64,000 nt of DNA from Ceratotherium simum simum (GCF_000283155.1 NW_004454177.1:3509468-3573467); one strand, 5' to 3'; numbered from the stretch's first letter, positions 23,105 to 34,668 are shown. Translations and numbers: made by a program. Notes: a model not told the origin generated them from the letters alone.

Positions 23105-23428
23105 TCTAGTCAACCTCAGGTGTCCTGCAGATCCCACCTCCTCCCGCCTCTCGAGCCCCTGCGCCCCCCTGCGCACCGATGCCCCTGCCTCAGCCAGCCC
23201 CAGCCCTTGCACAGGATCACTGCCACGCTCAGCAGCTGCTCTCCGGGCCTCCAGTCTGGATCAAGTCCCATCCATCCTCCATCTGCAGCCAGAGTGATTA
23301 TTTCTAAAACCAAATCTGATCAAGCTAGTCCTCTGTTTAAAATTTCTCAGTGGCTCTCTGTAGCTTTCAGGATAAAGTTAAAACATGATAGTGTACACAC
23401 ATAAGCCCCTCCATAATCCGGCTCTGCA
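23105..23428 (+). repeat. L2/CR1-clade LINE 3' region
   Basis: Order: cagccagagtgattatttct, accaaatctgatcaagctag, gtggctctctgtagctttca, ggataaagttaaaacatgat and ccataatccggctct. This is the sense L2 C-terminal and 3' UTR arrangement. Confidence 0.85.
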
Positions 23429-23520
23429 GGGACACCCCAGGTCACTGATCCAACCCTTGGTGTAGCATCCTTGGGCCCGACAACAGCGGCGAGGCAGCAG
23501 GGGGCTGAAGGAGCCGGCAG
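23429..23520 (+). repeat. Local direct repeat, copy 1 (partner at 25099-25186)
   Basis: About 90 bp, starting gggacaccccaggtcactga and ending ggctgaaggagccggcag, recurs 1.67 kb downstream. In both places a sense MIR follows directly. Confidence 0.8.
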
Positions 23521-23725
23521 CCCTGAATCAGACGCCTGGGTTCCTGTCTCTGGTTCTCCACCAAGGACAGGTGGGATCCGTGCTTCATTACCTCAGCGAT
23601 TAAAGATGCTCACAGTACCTGCGTGAAGGGTTGTCATGAGGATTAAACTAGCTAATCCAAGGAAAGCCCGTAGACACTGCCCAATGCTTAGTGAGTGCTC
23701 AACATGTTGTCACTACTGTAATTAC
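23495..23725 (+). repeat. MIR SINE
   Basis: The 5' part lies near gacgcctgggttcctgtctc. The 3' part is clear: gaagggttgtcatgaggatt, aaactagctaatcc, cccaatgcttagtgagtgct and caacatgttgtcac. Confidence 0.78.
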
Positions 23726-23759
23726 GAACAGTCCCCAGGCTTACGCTCGGCCACCTCTC

Positions 23760-24125
23760 CCTCCAGGTGCCCCCCAGCCCAGCCAGCACACAGGGCTCCC
23801 TCTGCCTGGGGCGCCCGCGCCCTTTTCTTTGCCAGGCTAACTCCTGCTGGTCCTTAGAAATACAACTCTGGCAGTATGCAGGTGTCCTTCCTCCTCCAGG
23901 AAGACTTTCCTGCTGCCCACGTCTCATTTCAACGTCGTCTCTGTGTCCCCATGGCCCCTTGCCTCGGCCTCCACCTTGGCACGTCATGCTGCATTGTATC
24001 ATCTGTTCACTTCTCCGTCTTCACTACAAAATGCTGACCTCGGGAATTTGTCCCCTGAGAACTGAACAGGGGGCCTGGCATAGAGTTGGCGCCCAAAGAA
24101 ATAATCACTGCATGAATGAATGAAC
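23760..24125 (+). repeat. L2 LINE 3' end
   Basis: Sense L2 tail: gctccctctgcctggggcgc, ccaggaagactttcctgctg, gggggcctggcatagagttg and gcatgaatgaatgaacgg at the 3' end. Confidence 0.8.
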
Positions 24126-25098
24126 GGATGGATGAAAGAATGAAGGAAGCAGCAAAACCAGGGATCATCCCCTCAGTCTCCAGGCTGCTGCCCTCCCCTC
24201 TCCCCTCCAAAGAACCTCTCAAAGCATTTAAAGCCCCAAAAGAAATGCACCAGGCGGACTCAGTCTTTGTCCTGGGTCTCCAGATCCTTTGGAAAACTCC
24301 AGTCGAGGGCCAAGTCACAGGAATCCACTTGGGAGGGACTAGTGGCTATTGAGAGGACAAGGCCGGTGCCAGAAAACAAAAGACACTCACTATGAAGCCA
24401 GTGAAATGACACCAAGGTTGGGGATGCAGGGAGGGGTCCACATTAGAGAAAGAAAAGCAAAGGCAGAGCAGGGAAACTATTTAAGCAGTCAACAGAGACT
24501 CAAAGGGAAGGACAGATTAAATCAAACCCTGACAGGCAATCAATGGACATTCAATTAACAGTTACAATATGACTAATTTACACAAAATGTCTAAACAATA
24601 CCCTTCCCCCTCTGAGAAGACCTTGATTCAATGCCTCCCAGTGGTTCGGACATCCCCTGCTAAGTCCACAGCCCCTGGCCACTGTGCCCACGCCTAGGGC
24701 AGACCCCATGGCATTGGGACAGCCAGACCACAAGATGCTGGGGTGAAGGCTGGGCCTGGGCGGGAGCAGAGATCTCTGCCTGGGGCTGGAGAAAGGACCT
24801 TCAGAGCAGCCAGGCCAGGTCACTTCTGGAACCGCGGAGGAGCTAGCAAGCACTCAAGGAAGCCACCATCAAAATCACACAATCATCCTCGCATCAGCAG
24901 CCCAGGGGTCCGAGTGGCGACAGACGCCAGCTCAGCCTTTGGAAGTCCTGCTCCCTGCAGTCTCTGGTACTCTGAAGGTAAAATACCTGCCAGGTACATT
25001 GAGGTCCTTGTTCATGCTCGGAGCATCCAAAGATGGAGCAGGAGGAAGGTCTCCATTTGGGAGTAACGGGGAGAGAAAGGAATGGCACCCACTCTATC
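24126..25098. other. No gene seen
   Basis: Non-coding DNA with short opposed frames (24578-24853 minus, 24743-25066 plus). No repeat was recognised. Confidence 0.4.
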
Positions 25099-25186
25099 GG
25101 GACACCCCAAGGACACTGACCCATCCCTTGGTGTGACAGCCTTGGGCCAGAACCTTGAGGCAGCAGGGTGCTGAAGGAGCCAGGCA
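25099..25186 (+). repeat. Local direct repeat, copy 2 (partner at 23429-23520)
   Basis: It starts gggacaccccaaggacactg and ends gctgaaggagccaggcag. It aligns with copy 1 over its whole length with substitutions and small indels. Confidence 0.8.
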
Positions 25187-25320
25187 GAGCTCAGTTCTAA
25201 CCACGACCTGGAGTGGGCCTCTCACTGCTCTGGGCCTCAGTTTCCTGCTCCAGTAAAATGGGACAATGCTGGTCAAGGTTGGGTGAGACTTGAAGAGCAC
25301 GTGTGCGGAGCACCCGGTCC
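25165..25320 (+). repeat. MIR SINE
   Basis: ggagccaggcagagctcagt and ggcctcagtttcctgctcca with gtaaaatgggacaatgctgg follow the sense MIR order. The 3' end is poorly conserved. Confidence 0.75.
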
Positions 25321-25619
25321 ACGGCGCTGGTGACTCTTGGCATCGAAGAGCTAATGTGGGCGGCGCTACAGAGCAGGCGCCAGCGGTCCGGGAGGGAGGG
25401 TGACGGGAGGAGGAGGGGAGGGATGCATTCTGAAAGACGGTACAGGTGCAGCTACGATCTACCCACGAACCCCAGATCCCCTCCCGTCTGCCAAGCCCTC
25501 CAGTTTTAAGCCAAGCAGTTCCTTGAGGAAGGCACGAGTGCTGTCTCCAAACATCTGAAGGGCCGCCACAGACTTCTGCTGACACAGTCCTGCTTCCCCT
25601 CCCGACCCCAGGAAGCGGC
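25321..25619. other. GC-rich unique DNA, no gene
   Basis: Positions 25310-25400 contain several CpG dinucleotides, but the stretch is too short to call a CpG island. The minus frame 25094-25585 has no recognisable domain. Confidence 0.35.
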
Positions 25620-25712
25620 CCAGGCAGATCTCATCATTGCCATTCTACAGATGAGGAAACTAAGTCACCAAGAGGTTAAATGACTTGCTCAAAGCCACAC
25701 AGTAGCTGGTCT
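25620..25712 (-). repeat. MIR SINE fragment, antisense
   Basis: ttctacagatgaggaaacta, aagaggttaaatgacttgct and aaagccacacagtagctggt form the antisense MIR core. Confidence 0.88.
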
Positions 25713-26624
25713 TATCTTTCTTAAACTATGTTTTTTCCAGCACATGATGCTGCCGAGACACAAGCGGGACCAATGAATTATAGGGCAGAGGTGCTGTCTA
25801 TGGGAGGAGACAGGGGCCCAACAATCAGAGCTCTCCCCAGAATTCGATCCACCTCCGAGTCCCCTCAACACCCCGGGGCCCGCTCTCTCCCTTCCCACAT
25901 TCCCAGACATCATGGAGCCTATGGCAGGCCCCTTGGTTTCTCCTAGAACCTTCTTAGGTCTCTGCCAGGCTTGGCAGAACCCAGCCCGCCCTGTAACTCA
26001 GGCGTCAGGGATGGAGGCCTCCAGGGACCACAGGCACAGGACCTCAACCAAATTACGGATCTGAAACACAGATGACTGAAATAAATATCTGGGAGCTATT
26101 CACCCAGCCAACAGCCACCTCCTCAGCCTGGAGATGCTCCCCTGTTGGTAAATGTGTCTTCTGATAAATTTTAACATGCAGATTAAGGACACCCCGCACT
26201 GGAGCGGGAGTGGCGAGCTGCCTCCAGTAAGAAGCCCTCCCATCCCCCACCCACTAAGGCACCTGCACTAGCTTAGCCCCCTGTCACTCCTCTCCATGAA
26301 ATAGCCTTCCCTGCATCCTCTCCCCACAGGCCATCGACCAATTCATTTGCTCACCATTATTTTTAAAACTCAAATTTTATTAGCAGTGGAGCATGAGTAA
26401 TAAATACTAATACACTGTTTGCACTTGAATCAGCCCTACACGTCCTGGGACCACAGGGCTATTCATCAAAGCCAGGCTTTCCTGCCTGGGACACAGGCCC
26501 TTCCAAGGTCACAGGCCCTCGGGCACCAAGCAAGAACAGGACTCACACTCGGGGCTCCCGGATTCCTAAGCAGGGCATGGAACTGTCTGGAAGGAAGAGC
26601 AGCTATGGTGGGGCTACAATGCTA
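25713..26624. other. No gene seen; AT-rich island at 26350-26435
   Basis: Mostly GC-balanced unique DNA. Positions 26350-26435 are AT-rich and repeat-free (caaattttattagcagtgga and onward). Confidence 0.4.
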
Positions 26625-26805
26625 GAAAAAGAGAACTAGATCCCAGTTCTACTGCTCACCAGCCATGTGACAGGGACCACTCTGAACTTCCGTTTCCTCA
26701 TCTGTACAACGGGTCAATGACACCCACCTCCCAGGGTTGCTGGGGGGGATTAAATGACAAGCTGGATGTGAAAGCCCCTAAAAGCAAACTTGCACATAGT
26801 GGGGA
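26625..26805 (+). repeat. MIR SINE
   Basis: tcccagttctactgctcacc, agccatgtgacagggacc, ttccgtttcctcatctgtac, cagggttgctgg and gattaaatgacaagctggat are in sense MIR order. Confidence 0.88.
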
Positions 26806-27179
26806 TGGTGGCCACAGGGAGGGTGAGGAGGTACCAGGAGTTGTAGTATACCTGCAGTCACCTCCGCCTGGTTCCACGGGGCGGTGAACGCTGGGCAGCA
26901 GCTTTCCTGGTTCCCCTCACTCCCCACAGGGGCTTACACACTGGGACGTGCAGGCTTATCTGTGGGACCCTCTGAAGCTGCCTCTGTGTGCAGAGGTCAG
27001 GAACCCAGTGCTGAGCAAACCAGGCTGGGCTCTAGACTCCCGCCTCTAGCAGCTGCTGGGGCTCAGATTCAGCTGGAGGGAGTCAGGGCCAAGGGCAACC
27101 TTTCCTTCGCAGGTGCGCACAGCAGCGGGGCTCCCAAAGGAGCCCGGAACCTTGCTCCTCTCTTGGGGCTCAATGGCCT
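26806..27179. other. No gene; long chance frame
   Basis: The 187-codon plus frame at 26884-27447 runs through this stretch into an antisense L2. It has no start context, domain or conserved motif, and is treated as chance. Confidence 0.5.
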
Positions 27180-27545
27180 CGCTTCCTTCAACAAACATTC
27201 AGCAAGATCTTCCTGTGTGCCAGCCTCTGTGTCAGTCACGGCACAGAAGTGGATGTCACAATCCAGTCCTGGCTTCCCAGAGCTCCGTGCCCAGTGGGGG
27301 AGACTGAGCAGTGAGCAAGCAGTTATGAGGCAGTGTGGGAGGTGCTCCAAAGGGAAGGAATGCAGGAGGCTTTGGGAGCACACAAGGAGGCCTCATTCAG
27401 GTTGGGTGAGGCAGCAGGAGAGGGCTTCCTGCAAGAGGAATGGATAAGCAGGAGTGAAGCAAGAGGAGAGGAGGTGGAGAAACCAGTTCCAAGCAGCGTG
27501 AACAGCATGTGTGAAGGTCCTGAGGCAGAGACAGTCAAAGATACA
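27180..27545 (-). repeat. L2 LINE 3' region, antisense
   Basis: It begins ttccttcaacaaacattcag, then tgtgtgccagcctctgtgtc, tggggg-agactgagcagtg, gagggcttcctgcaagagga, aacagcatgtgtgaaggtcc and tgaggcagaga, in antisense L2 order. Confidence 0.82.
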
Positions 27546-28584
27546 CTGGGAAACTAGAGGCAGCACTGCAGATGGGCACCTGCTAAAGGGACAGAATCCC
27601 TAAGAGAGGCTCAGAGGAAGGGTCGTTATAGTCCCTGCCCTCAGCCAGCCTCCAGTCAAGTAGAGGTGATAGGACCAACACACTGGAGACAGACTTAAGA
27701 CAGAAACAATCAAACAGCCAGAACTTGTTAACGTGTTCACAGTGTATATGTCTTTGCTGAGGGCTGGAACCATCAAGAGCTGAAGGGGTTAATCAGGGCA
27801 GGCCTCCCAGAGGAGGTGAGCCAGCTTAGCCGGTAAGGAAGCTGTCCACCAGGCCCTCTTTTTCCCCATCTGATTGGAAACCCTGGACAACAATAAGGCT
27901 TTATCTGCTTCGCCAGTGCATATAAACGCAGACACAATGCCATCGCTCTCCCACTAGACAAGGCCACCGTCAGGGTGGCTTAGTCGGAGTTAGGCTGACT
28001 TGCTTGGCCAAATAATAAAGGCAACAAAAGCTCTTGACTCCCCATCCTCCTCCCAGCTCCCAGCCCACCCCTGGAAGACGCAAGCTGTGCCCGGCTCCTC
28101 CTGGTGAGCAGTGAGGTCTATGAAGATGCAAGTCTCCGCCCAGGCTCTGGGGGACAGTGAGGGAACTCACAGCACGCAGAGCAGCACCCCCACCCTTCCA
28201 CTGCCCGGAGGAATATTGGGGACCCGGCCGGGACCTGCCCTGGACGGTTCTCACTGAGCACAATAGCATATGCCCTGGAGCCTCCACCCAGCCCCCTCCT
28301 CACCAGGACCCTCGACCTTCGGAGACCCCAGCACCGGCACCCAGCACAGCGCACCTTGCTGCTCTCCAGACAAATGCATTTCTTCTGGCTCCCGCTTCTC
28401 ACTTCCTTCCACTCTGGAGGCTTCTCCAGACTGGGACCAGCACGGGAACTGCGGCTGTTCTGCACATTCCACCACAAGCTGTGGGGCCCGGCGCGACCCT
28501 GGCTCAGTCAGAGTTGCATAGACCCAGAAGCCACCCCCCCGCCAGGTAGCTGAGGAAGGGGTTAGGGCAACACTTATGCCCATA
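27546..28584. other. No gene seen
   Basis: Overlapping frames on both strands (28118-28477 minus, 28157-28549 plus, 28251-28583 minus) cancel each other as evidence. No repeat was identified. Confidence 0.4.
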
Positions 28585-28795
28585 CTCCACTGAGAGTGCC
28601 AGCTCCAGAGTCAGGCCTGGCCAGCCTCCACCACAGGCTGGCTGTGTGACTTTGGGCAACTTATGCAACCTCTCTGAGCCTTAGTTTCCCCACTTGTAGA
28701 ATGGACGTTGTTGAGAGGATTAAAAGAGACAATGCACGTGATGTGATTAGCACACTGCCTAAAATATTCAACAAATATCCGCTACTATTTCCATT
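28585..28795 (+). repeat. MIR SINE
   Basis: A near-complete sense MIR: gagtgccagctccagagtca, ggctggctgtgtgactttgg, gcaacttatgcaacctctct, ttccccacttgtagaatgga, ttgttgagaggattaaaaga and a 3' AT end. Confidence 0.93.
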
Positions 28796-28884
28796 AGCGT
28801 CATTCCAGGTGCCCTCTTGCATTCTGTCAAGAGACTAGATTCTAGCCATTATAACCTGGCCATTATAAACACTTTAAAGCAAAA

Positions 28885-29105
28885 AAGCCTTTTTAATTGA
28901 AGTATAATGTACCTACAGAAAAGTGCACGTAAGTGTGGAGCTCAATGAATTTCCCACGTGAGCAGCTCTCCGATGAAGACACAGAGCACTGCCAGGACTC
29001 CGGGGCCCACGCCCCTTCCAAGGGTGACTCCTGTCCTGGCTTCCAGCACCAGAGATTACACTGTCTGTTCCTGAACTTCATATAAACACAGTCGTACAGG
29101 ACAGC
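28885..29105 (-). repeat. L1 LINE 3' region (L1M), antisense
   Basis: taattgaagtataatgtacc, aagtgtggagctcaatgaat and ttccagcacc ... gaacttcatataaacacagt follow the antisense order of an old L1 3' UTR. Confidence 0.72.
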
Positions 29106-29290
29106 ACCTAGGATTTAAGAAGCCCTTTCGTAGATCTTATCTGATTTGCTCTTCCTCAAGACCTATGAGATTAGGTTTTTTATTGTCCCCATTTTATTGC
29201 TGAGCAAACAGAGGCTTCAGACATGGTAACTGACTTGTCCAAGGCTGCAGAGTAAGTAAAGAGGCAGAGACTCTAACCCCAGGCTGGCCC
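29106..29290 (-). repeat. MIR SINE, antisense
   Basis: cttatctgatttgctcttcc, ttgtccccattttattgctg, agcaaacagaggcttcagac, gacttgtccaaggctgcaga and gtaaagaggcagagactcta are in antisense MIR order. Confidence 0.85.
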
Positions 29291-29344
29291 GGCCCCTCTC
29301 CTGTCCCCTTTCCACCATTCCAAGCTACTTTCCACTTATCACAC

Positions 29345-29590
29345 CAGTCTTCCTGTGCTGCTGGGATGCCCCCTCCTCCAGGAAGCTTCCTTGGATTGCT
29401 CAGAGGAGAGCCATCAACCTGTCCTGCTCTGCCTATCTCAGCCTGAACATTGGGTCTTAACACACAGCTAACGTGGGCACGTAACTGACAGGTACGCATT
29501 TCCTGCCTGCCGTGGGTTTGCAGTGTCTCTGCCCGTCTCCTCCACATGCCTCTTGGAGTCACGACTCCCAGAGGGCAGGGCCTGCTTCCG
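29345..29590 (+). repeat. L2 LINE 3' region
   Basis: tcctccaggaagcttccttg near 29373, then ctcttggagtcacgactccc followed by agagggcagggcctgcttc, match the sense L2 3' UTR. Confidence 0.62.
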
Positions 29591-29789
29591 GGGCTCCTTC
29601 CACACCCTGCGCAGGATGAATGGGGCTGGCTAGAGGCTGGGGAGGGTGGCGGCACCACCGAATCAGGCCCTGGCCGGGTGGGGAGCAGTGGAGCAGGCAC
29701 TTGCTCCCCTGGTTTAATAAGAGGTTCCAAGCAAGTCAGTCTAAGTCATGCCAAGAGAGTCATGAGACAAGAATGAACCAGGGGCCAGG

Positions 29790-29905
29790 GGACCCCATTA
29801 CCAATCCTCACTCTGCAAGTCATGTGACCTTGGGCAAGTTACTTCCCCCCTCTGAGCCTCAGTTTCCTCATTTGTAAAATGTAATGATTGGACTAAATCC
29901 GACTT
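29790..29905 (+). repeat. MIR SINE fragment
   Basis: The core is well kept: tcatgtgaccttgggcaagt, tacttcccccctctgagcct and cagtttcctcatttgtaaaa. Confidence 0.9.
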
Positions 29906-30754
29906 GACAAATTCCTTGTGCCCTGTGCCCACGGCAGACCTCACAAGTCGACTCGGACCCCGTCCAGGGAGCCCACGCCCAGCCCCAGACTCCTCTCAGC
30001 CCAGTACTGCAGGCAGCTCTGCCGATCAGCAGAATGGGGCACAGGAGAAAACCCGGCCGACGCCGCCAACCACGGCCAGCACCACGTGAGAGTCACTGGG
30101 ACTTGCTCCCACGTGCACCCCCTGACCAGGCCCCGGCACTCAGGGGTTGAAAGGTCACACAGGGTCTTGGCTCATCTCCCGTATCCTGTGTCCCTCTTCA
30201 TCGTCCCCACACAAAGGCAGCCTTTTCCTAGGTCCTCTGCCCCTGTAGGCCCCACTCCCTGCCCTGCCCACTGCCCTCCCACATAACCAACTCTACTCAG
30301 GGGAAACGAATTCCAGGGTGTGCACAGTCCTCAGCTCGTGCCGGGTGTGTCTGCAGGACAGCCCTGGAGCTCAGACCTCTGCTCCCAGAGCCTCCTCCTG
30401 ACTCAGGTGCAGCAGTGCCCACTGCCGATCTAGAAGTCAGGGCTCCCCACCTGCGTGTGCCACCTCTGCTCTCACTAGACACCCCATCCAGTCCCCCTCC
30501 ACCCCTATGCCCAGCTCACCTGGGTTCAAGGAGGGGGTGAAGTGTAAGGGCCAAGGTCTAGGCAGACCCAGGGCTGCCCTCTGTGCTGGGTCGGCTCCAT
30601 TATGGGGTACGCTAATGCCAGACCCTCCAGGGGAATGTGTTTTGAGATCTGCACAACTGACTTCAATCCCACCCTGTGTCTGTGGGTGAAGCAGCCCATC
30701 CAAGCTTTCCAGAGCCAAGGCTCATGGCTAGCCTAGGGCTCCAGGCTGTAGGGA
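29906..30754. other. No gene seen
   Basis: GC-rich DNA with chance frames (29918-30286 plus, 30437-30718 minus). No repeat was recognised. Confidence 0.4.
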
Positions 30755-30895
30755 AAAAGAAGCCATTCATTCAACAAGTGTTTACTGAGCACCTACTGTA
30801 TGCCGGTGCTATCCTAGCTGTTGGGAATGGAATGCTGAGAAACAGACCCAGGCCCTGAGCCAGCGGAGCTCATGTCATGTGGGGGAGACAGAGGA
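30755..30895 (-). repeat. L2 LINE 3' end, antisense
   Basis: cattcattcaacaagtgttt, actgagcacctactgtatgc, cggtgctatcctagctgttg and ggagctcatgtcatgtgggg with gagacagaggatg are in antisense L2 order. Confidence 0.88.
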
Positions 30896-32284
30896 TGACC
30901 CCTGCTGCCCTCCCTGAAGCACCAAGGTGGCCCGACTTGCCTCACCGTCACCTACCCTGACCCTCCCCCAGGTGAACTGCTTAGGTTCGTCCCCTACCGG
31001 GGGCTGGAGGCTCGAGCAGAGACCTCCGCCGGCCCCTTGTGGAGGCACTGGCCACCGTGGAGAAGCTGTGCAGACAGAGAAAGGGCAATGCTAGGGCTCA
31101 GCTGCGTGACCTTGTGCAAGGTACTCAGCGCTCAGAGCATCCCTTCTCTCCTGGGTTACACGGAACAAACAATCTCCATAGCGGAGGGGTGCCGTGAGGA
31201 TCTGTGATGACAAATGAGGATGGAAACTCGAGAAGCAACACGAGCAGCCGTGTTACTGGCCCAGGAACATGGGACCGAGGTCAGCGCCACCCCAGCTCCT
31301 GAGGTCCAAAGTCGAGCTCTGAGCATCCCCCTCGACTAACCCCTCCCCAAAAAGGAGCTGAGAGGAGGAGAGACAGCCCTCCCGTCGCCTGCCAGGCTGG
31401 CCTCTTGTGGATGGAAATGCACTTCCCCAGCTGACTCTCCACTACTCACAGGTCCAAGTGCCTTGTGTACTTCCAATTTGCACCCTACCTGGCAGATCTC
31501 ATGTTCCAGCCTATTTACTCCGGGCTCTGGCAGGACTCGCACTTTTCAAAGGAGAGTGGGATGGTGCTATTTTAGCTCAAATAAACTAGTGAGCTCTCTC
31601 CACCTACTTGCCCACTCTGTACTCTTACATCTGGGTCATCTGGACTTTCTGGCCCTCTGGTGGGCTATCTGCAGCATCACCTAGCCTCATAGGAGCTCAA
31701 AGGAGCAGGCTGCCACCTCAGCCCTCAGCCCCCTGCCCCCAGGACCCGAGGCCCAATCTAGCATCTGACAGATTCAGAAGATACCTGTGCCCAGCCCTGG
31801 GGTGAGGCCACCTGTGCCCTATGTGGCCATCCCCAGCACACAGAGGCTCTCGGGAAGCATGTGCTATGGACGGATGTGGGATAAATCTCAGCACACCCTG
31901 TGGCCAAGGATCAGGCAACTACCTGCCCAGGAAGCAAGTTCCAGCCTTGGACATTTCTCTGAGGTCCCCGGCCAACATCTTCCTGGGGCTCTGTCTGGGG
32001 GACAGAGTCTTGGAGAGAAACCCAGGTAGGAGGAGACTGAACCTGGCTTTGCTGCTTGCTCGTGAGGCGTCTTCCCATCGTGCAGGCTGGAATGGGAAGA
32101 AGACAGAAGTGCCTTTAGGGGTTCCAAGGACGGGTGCAGAACAAGCACTCATGAGAAGTAGATTTGGCTCCGTAAAAGGTGAGCACCTTCTATACGCCAG
32201 GGGGTGTGCTGGGTCTCTGACACGCTCCCTCGTTTACAGCTGCCCGGGGAGGGACGGCCTGCCTCACGCGCGGCCGAGAGCACA
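30896..32284. other. No gene seen; weak MIR trace at 31085-31215
   Basis: Positions 31085-31215 hold a weak sense MIR (agctgcgtgaccttgtgcaa, gtgccgtgaggatctg). The rest is unassigned. Frames at 31821-32297 plus and 31888-32148 minus overlap and look like chance. Confidence 0.4.
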
Positions 32285-32485
32285 GCCAGGCTGCTGAATT
32301 GATATCCCAGCTCTAGCACTTACTAATGTGTCACCTTGGGTGAGTTCTGTAACCTCGGTGGGCCTCAGTTTCCTCATATGTAAAATGAGACAACTATAGG
32401 CGCTACTTCGTAGGGTTGTTGGAAGATCAACTTAATCCATATAGGCATTTAGAACATAGTCCATGCTCAATTATGTTAGCTTTCA
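32285..32485 (+). repeat. MIR SINE
   Basis: tcccagctctagcacttact, aatgtgtcaccttgggtgag, cctcagtttcctcatatgta, aaatgagacaactataggcg and tagggttgttggaagatcaa are in sense MIR order. Confidence 0.92.
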
Positions 32486-33195
32486 GAAGACGGGGAGGAG
32501 GGGGAGGAGGGTGACGATGGCTGCCGAGGCTGCAGAACTAGCCAGTGGAAATTGTGTCTGCAGATGACAGCATCAGGTAGGACGAATGGTAAATGAATAA
32601 CCTCAAGCTCCTTCCAGGAATAAGATTTTCCGATTCATTTAACCTCCCTGGGTTTCATTTTCCCAGCAGTAAAATGGGCATTATCCTTCCTGGACAAATG
32701 CTGCTTTATTCTGTGTAATAGTCTCAATGTTGGGAAGAGCAGGTGTGCCAAGGACCACGGCCTCCACCATTTGCGCAGGCTGTAGGCGGCCTTCAGAAGG
32801 TGCTAGGTGTGTGGACAGAGCCCTGGGCCGGGTCAGGAGTCCTGGATCCTGATCCCACCGCTCAATCAAGTAACTGTGTGGTTTTCAGCTGGTTACTGAA
32901 ATTCTGAGAGTCTTGGATGATAATGCCCACCTGCCCTACCTACTTCTCAGGTTTGTGGCCCTGTGAGATTGTTGAGGGAGAGGCAGAAATCACCGAGAAC
33001 GTCACAAGCCTTTGGATATGTGACAAGTGGCATTGGCAGCTTCAGCATAAGGGCCGGTTGTGCTGATAGAGGCTTGGGGCGGGGCGGGGGGGGGACCTGG
33101 TGAGGAGCTCCATGACCTCCCCCACGAAATGACACCATAAGGGTCTTCTGGCCCTCCCTAAGTCCACTCTAGTTTTCTCTACTTCTGAAAAAGCC
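32486..33195. other. No gene seen; faint MIR-like traces
   Basis: gggtttcattttcccagcag near 32650 and tcctggatcctgatcccacc near 32840 may be MIR relics. G-rich runs lie at 33075-33095. Confidence 0.35.
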
Positions 33196-33326
33196 TCTGC
33201 TGCCTCCAGAAAGAGAGATGCCCAAATTCCCCTCCTGTAGCCAACATTGCTGGGGACTTCTGTCGTGATCTTATGAACTGAACTAGGCCAGGGGAGACGC
33301 TGTAAAGACCAATAATAACCACTACT
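33196..33326 (+). repeat. Local direct repeat, copy A (partner at 34669-34816)
   Basis: It contains ctgctgcctccagaaag, attcccctcctgtagccaac, gatcttatgaactgaactag and gggagacgctgtaaagacca in the same order and spacing as the partner, which lies about 1.47 kb downstream. Confidence 0.72.
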
Positions 33327-34024
33327 GTCACAGCAGGCTCCAGCAGATTTCTTCCAGAGACGCCCTGTCACGCCTCTGAGAGTCCAAGACCCCAGGCAGA
33401 GCCCCCTTCTGACAACCCCAGGCAGCCATGGCAGCCAGCTAGGCCAGGGGCCTGGAGGGGACAGTAAGAAGACTGCCCCTGGCTGGTCTGGGCAGGGCAG
33501 GGCTGCCGTGACCTTGCAGTCTCACCCGAGCACCATTAATGCTCCAACTTTTCTGCTCATGATGGAGCCTCATCAACGCTTCATGTCACTGCCTTTCTCC
33601 TGCCTCCACCCCAGGCCCTCCCCTGGATGGCCCCCATGTTGGAAGACTGCACTCGATTCAGGGACCACTGCAGGAGCTCTGCTGGGGGCAGTCTTTAATC
33701 AATTCCCTAATATTTCCAGTGACCTCTCACTCAGGGGTCAAAGAAATCAGACCAAGGGAAGACAAGCACCAGAGTGCATCGAGGGTCCACCGCCCCCTCC
33801 ATGCTGATGGCTGGATGACCTGGGCCTGGGCCTGGGCCCGGAGGCTGTCAGCTCCAGAAATGACCTTTGGCCTCCTTGCCTACGAGGGAGGAATAGGAGC
33901 AGTAGTGAGGTGGGGGGTGGGGGGGAGTCTAGGACACTAGGGGAGGATCAGTGCTTATTTCACACATACATGCATGTGTGCAGATATGTGCATGCACCCA
34001 CCCACACACAGGAATTTTTACCAC
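33327..34024. other. No gene seen; short CA/TG-rich tract
   Basis: Positions 33959-34010 form an imperfect CA/TG-rich tract (cacacatacatgcatgtgtg). G-rich runs occur at 33908-33928. The remaining DNA is unassigned. Confidence 0.4.
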
Positions 34025-34260
34025 CAGAGTTTGAAATCAGACTGCCTGAGTACAAATTCCAACTCTGCTTCTTAGAGCTATGGGACTTTGGGCTAATCAG
34101 TCATCTACCCTGAGTCTCAGCTCCTCATCTGTAAAATGGGTATAATAATAAAACCTTAAAGTTACTAAGAGGATGAACTAAGGTAATGTCTGGAAAGCAC
34201 TTTGCACCATGCTTGGTATGTAACAAGCATCCGATGAACATTAGCTGCTATTACTGTCAC
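34025..34260 (+). repeat. MIR SINE, nearly full length
   Basis: agactgcctgagtacaaatt, gctatgggactttgggctaa, gtctcagctcctcatctgta, aaatgggtataataataaaa, gcactttgcaccatgcttgg and acattagctgctattactg cover MIR from head to tail. Confidence 0.93.
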
Positions 34261-34281
34261 TGGTGGTGGTGGGAGCTAATT

Positions 34282-34385
34282 TGTCTATTTAACAAACATT
34301 CTCTGAGTACCTCCTAGGTGTCAGCCTAGCGCTGGAGACACAAGACAGGACGAATCCCTTCCCCCGGGAGTTCACAGTCTAGTGC
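34282..34385 (-). repeat. L2 LINE 3' end, antisense
   Basis: ttaacaaacattctctgagt, acctcctaggtgtcagccta, gcgctggagacacaagacag and gagttcacagtctagtgcc are in antisense L2 order. Confidence 0.85.
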
Positions 34386-34544
34386 CTTCAAGAAGCGAGA
34401 TCATTCTCCTGCTTAGTTCCAGTCCCATTTTGTTTGGAAGCCAGGAGGGGACCAAACAATCTGTTGAAGTCTCTCTTCTCCAGCTCTCTCACTCCTGCGT
34501 GGAGGCCACAAGACCCAGGGACAAGGATGCAGCCCAGGGAGCCT

Positions 34545-34650
34545 GGGGCCTGGGGCTAACGCCCCAGCTCTGCCACTCCCGTCTTCTAACCTGGACAAGT
34601 GCCTTAACTCTCCTGGGGCTTGCACTCAACTCCCTCTAGACTTCTCTGAT
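34545..34650 (+). repeat. MIR SINE fragment (weak)
   Basis: ccccagctctgccactcccg, aacctggacaagtgccttaa and ctctcctggggcttgca resemble the MIR core in sense orientation, at high divergence. Confidence 0.45.
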
Positions 34651-34668
34651 GAGGAAAACAAAAAAGGA

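Noticed and set aside
26884..27447. 187-codon plus-strand frame
   Set aside because: No domain, no splice or promoter context. Its second half overlaps an antisense L2 fragment, and a 104-codon frame runs on the other strand.
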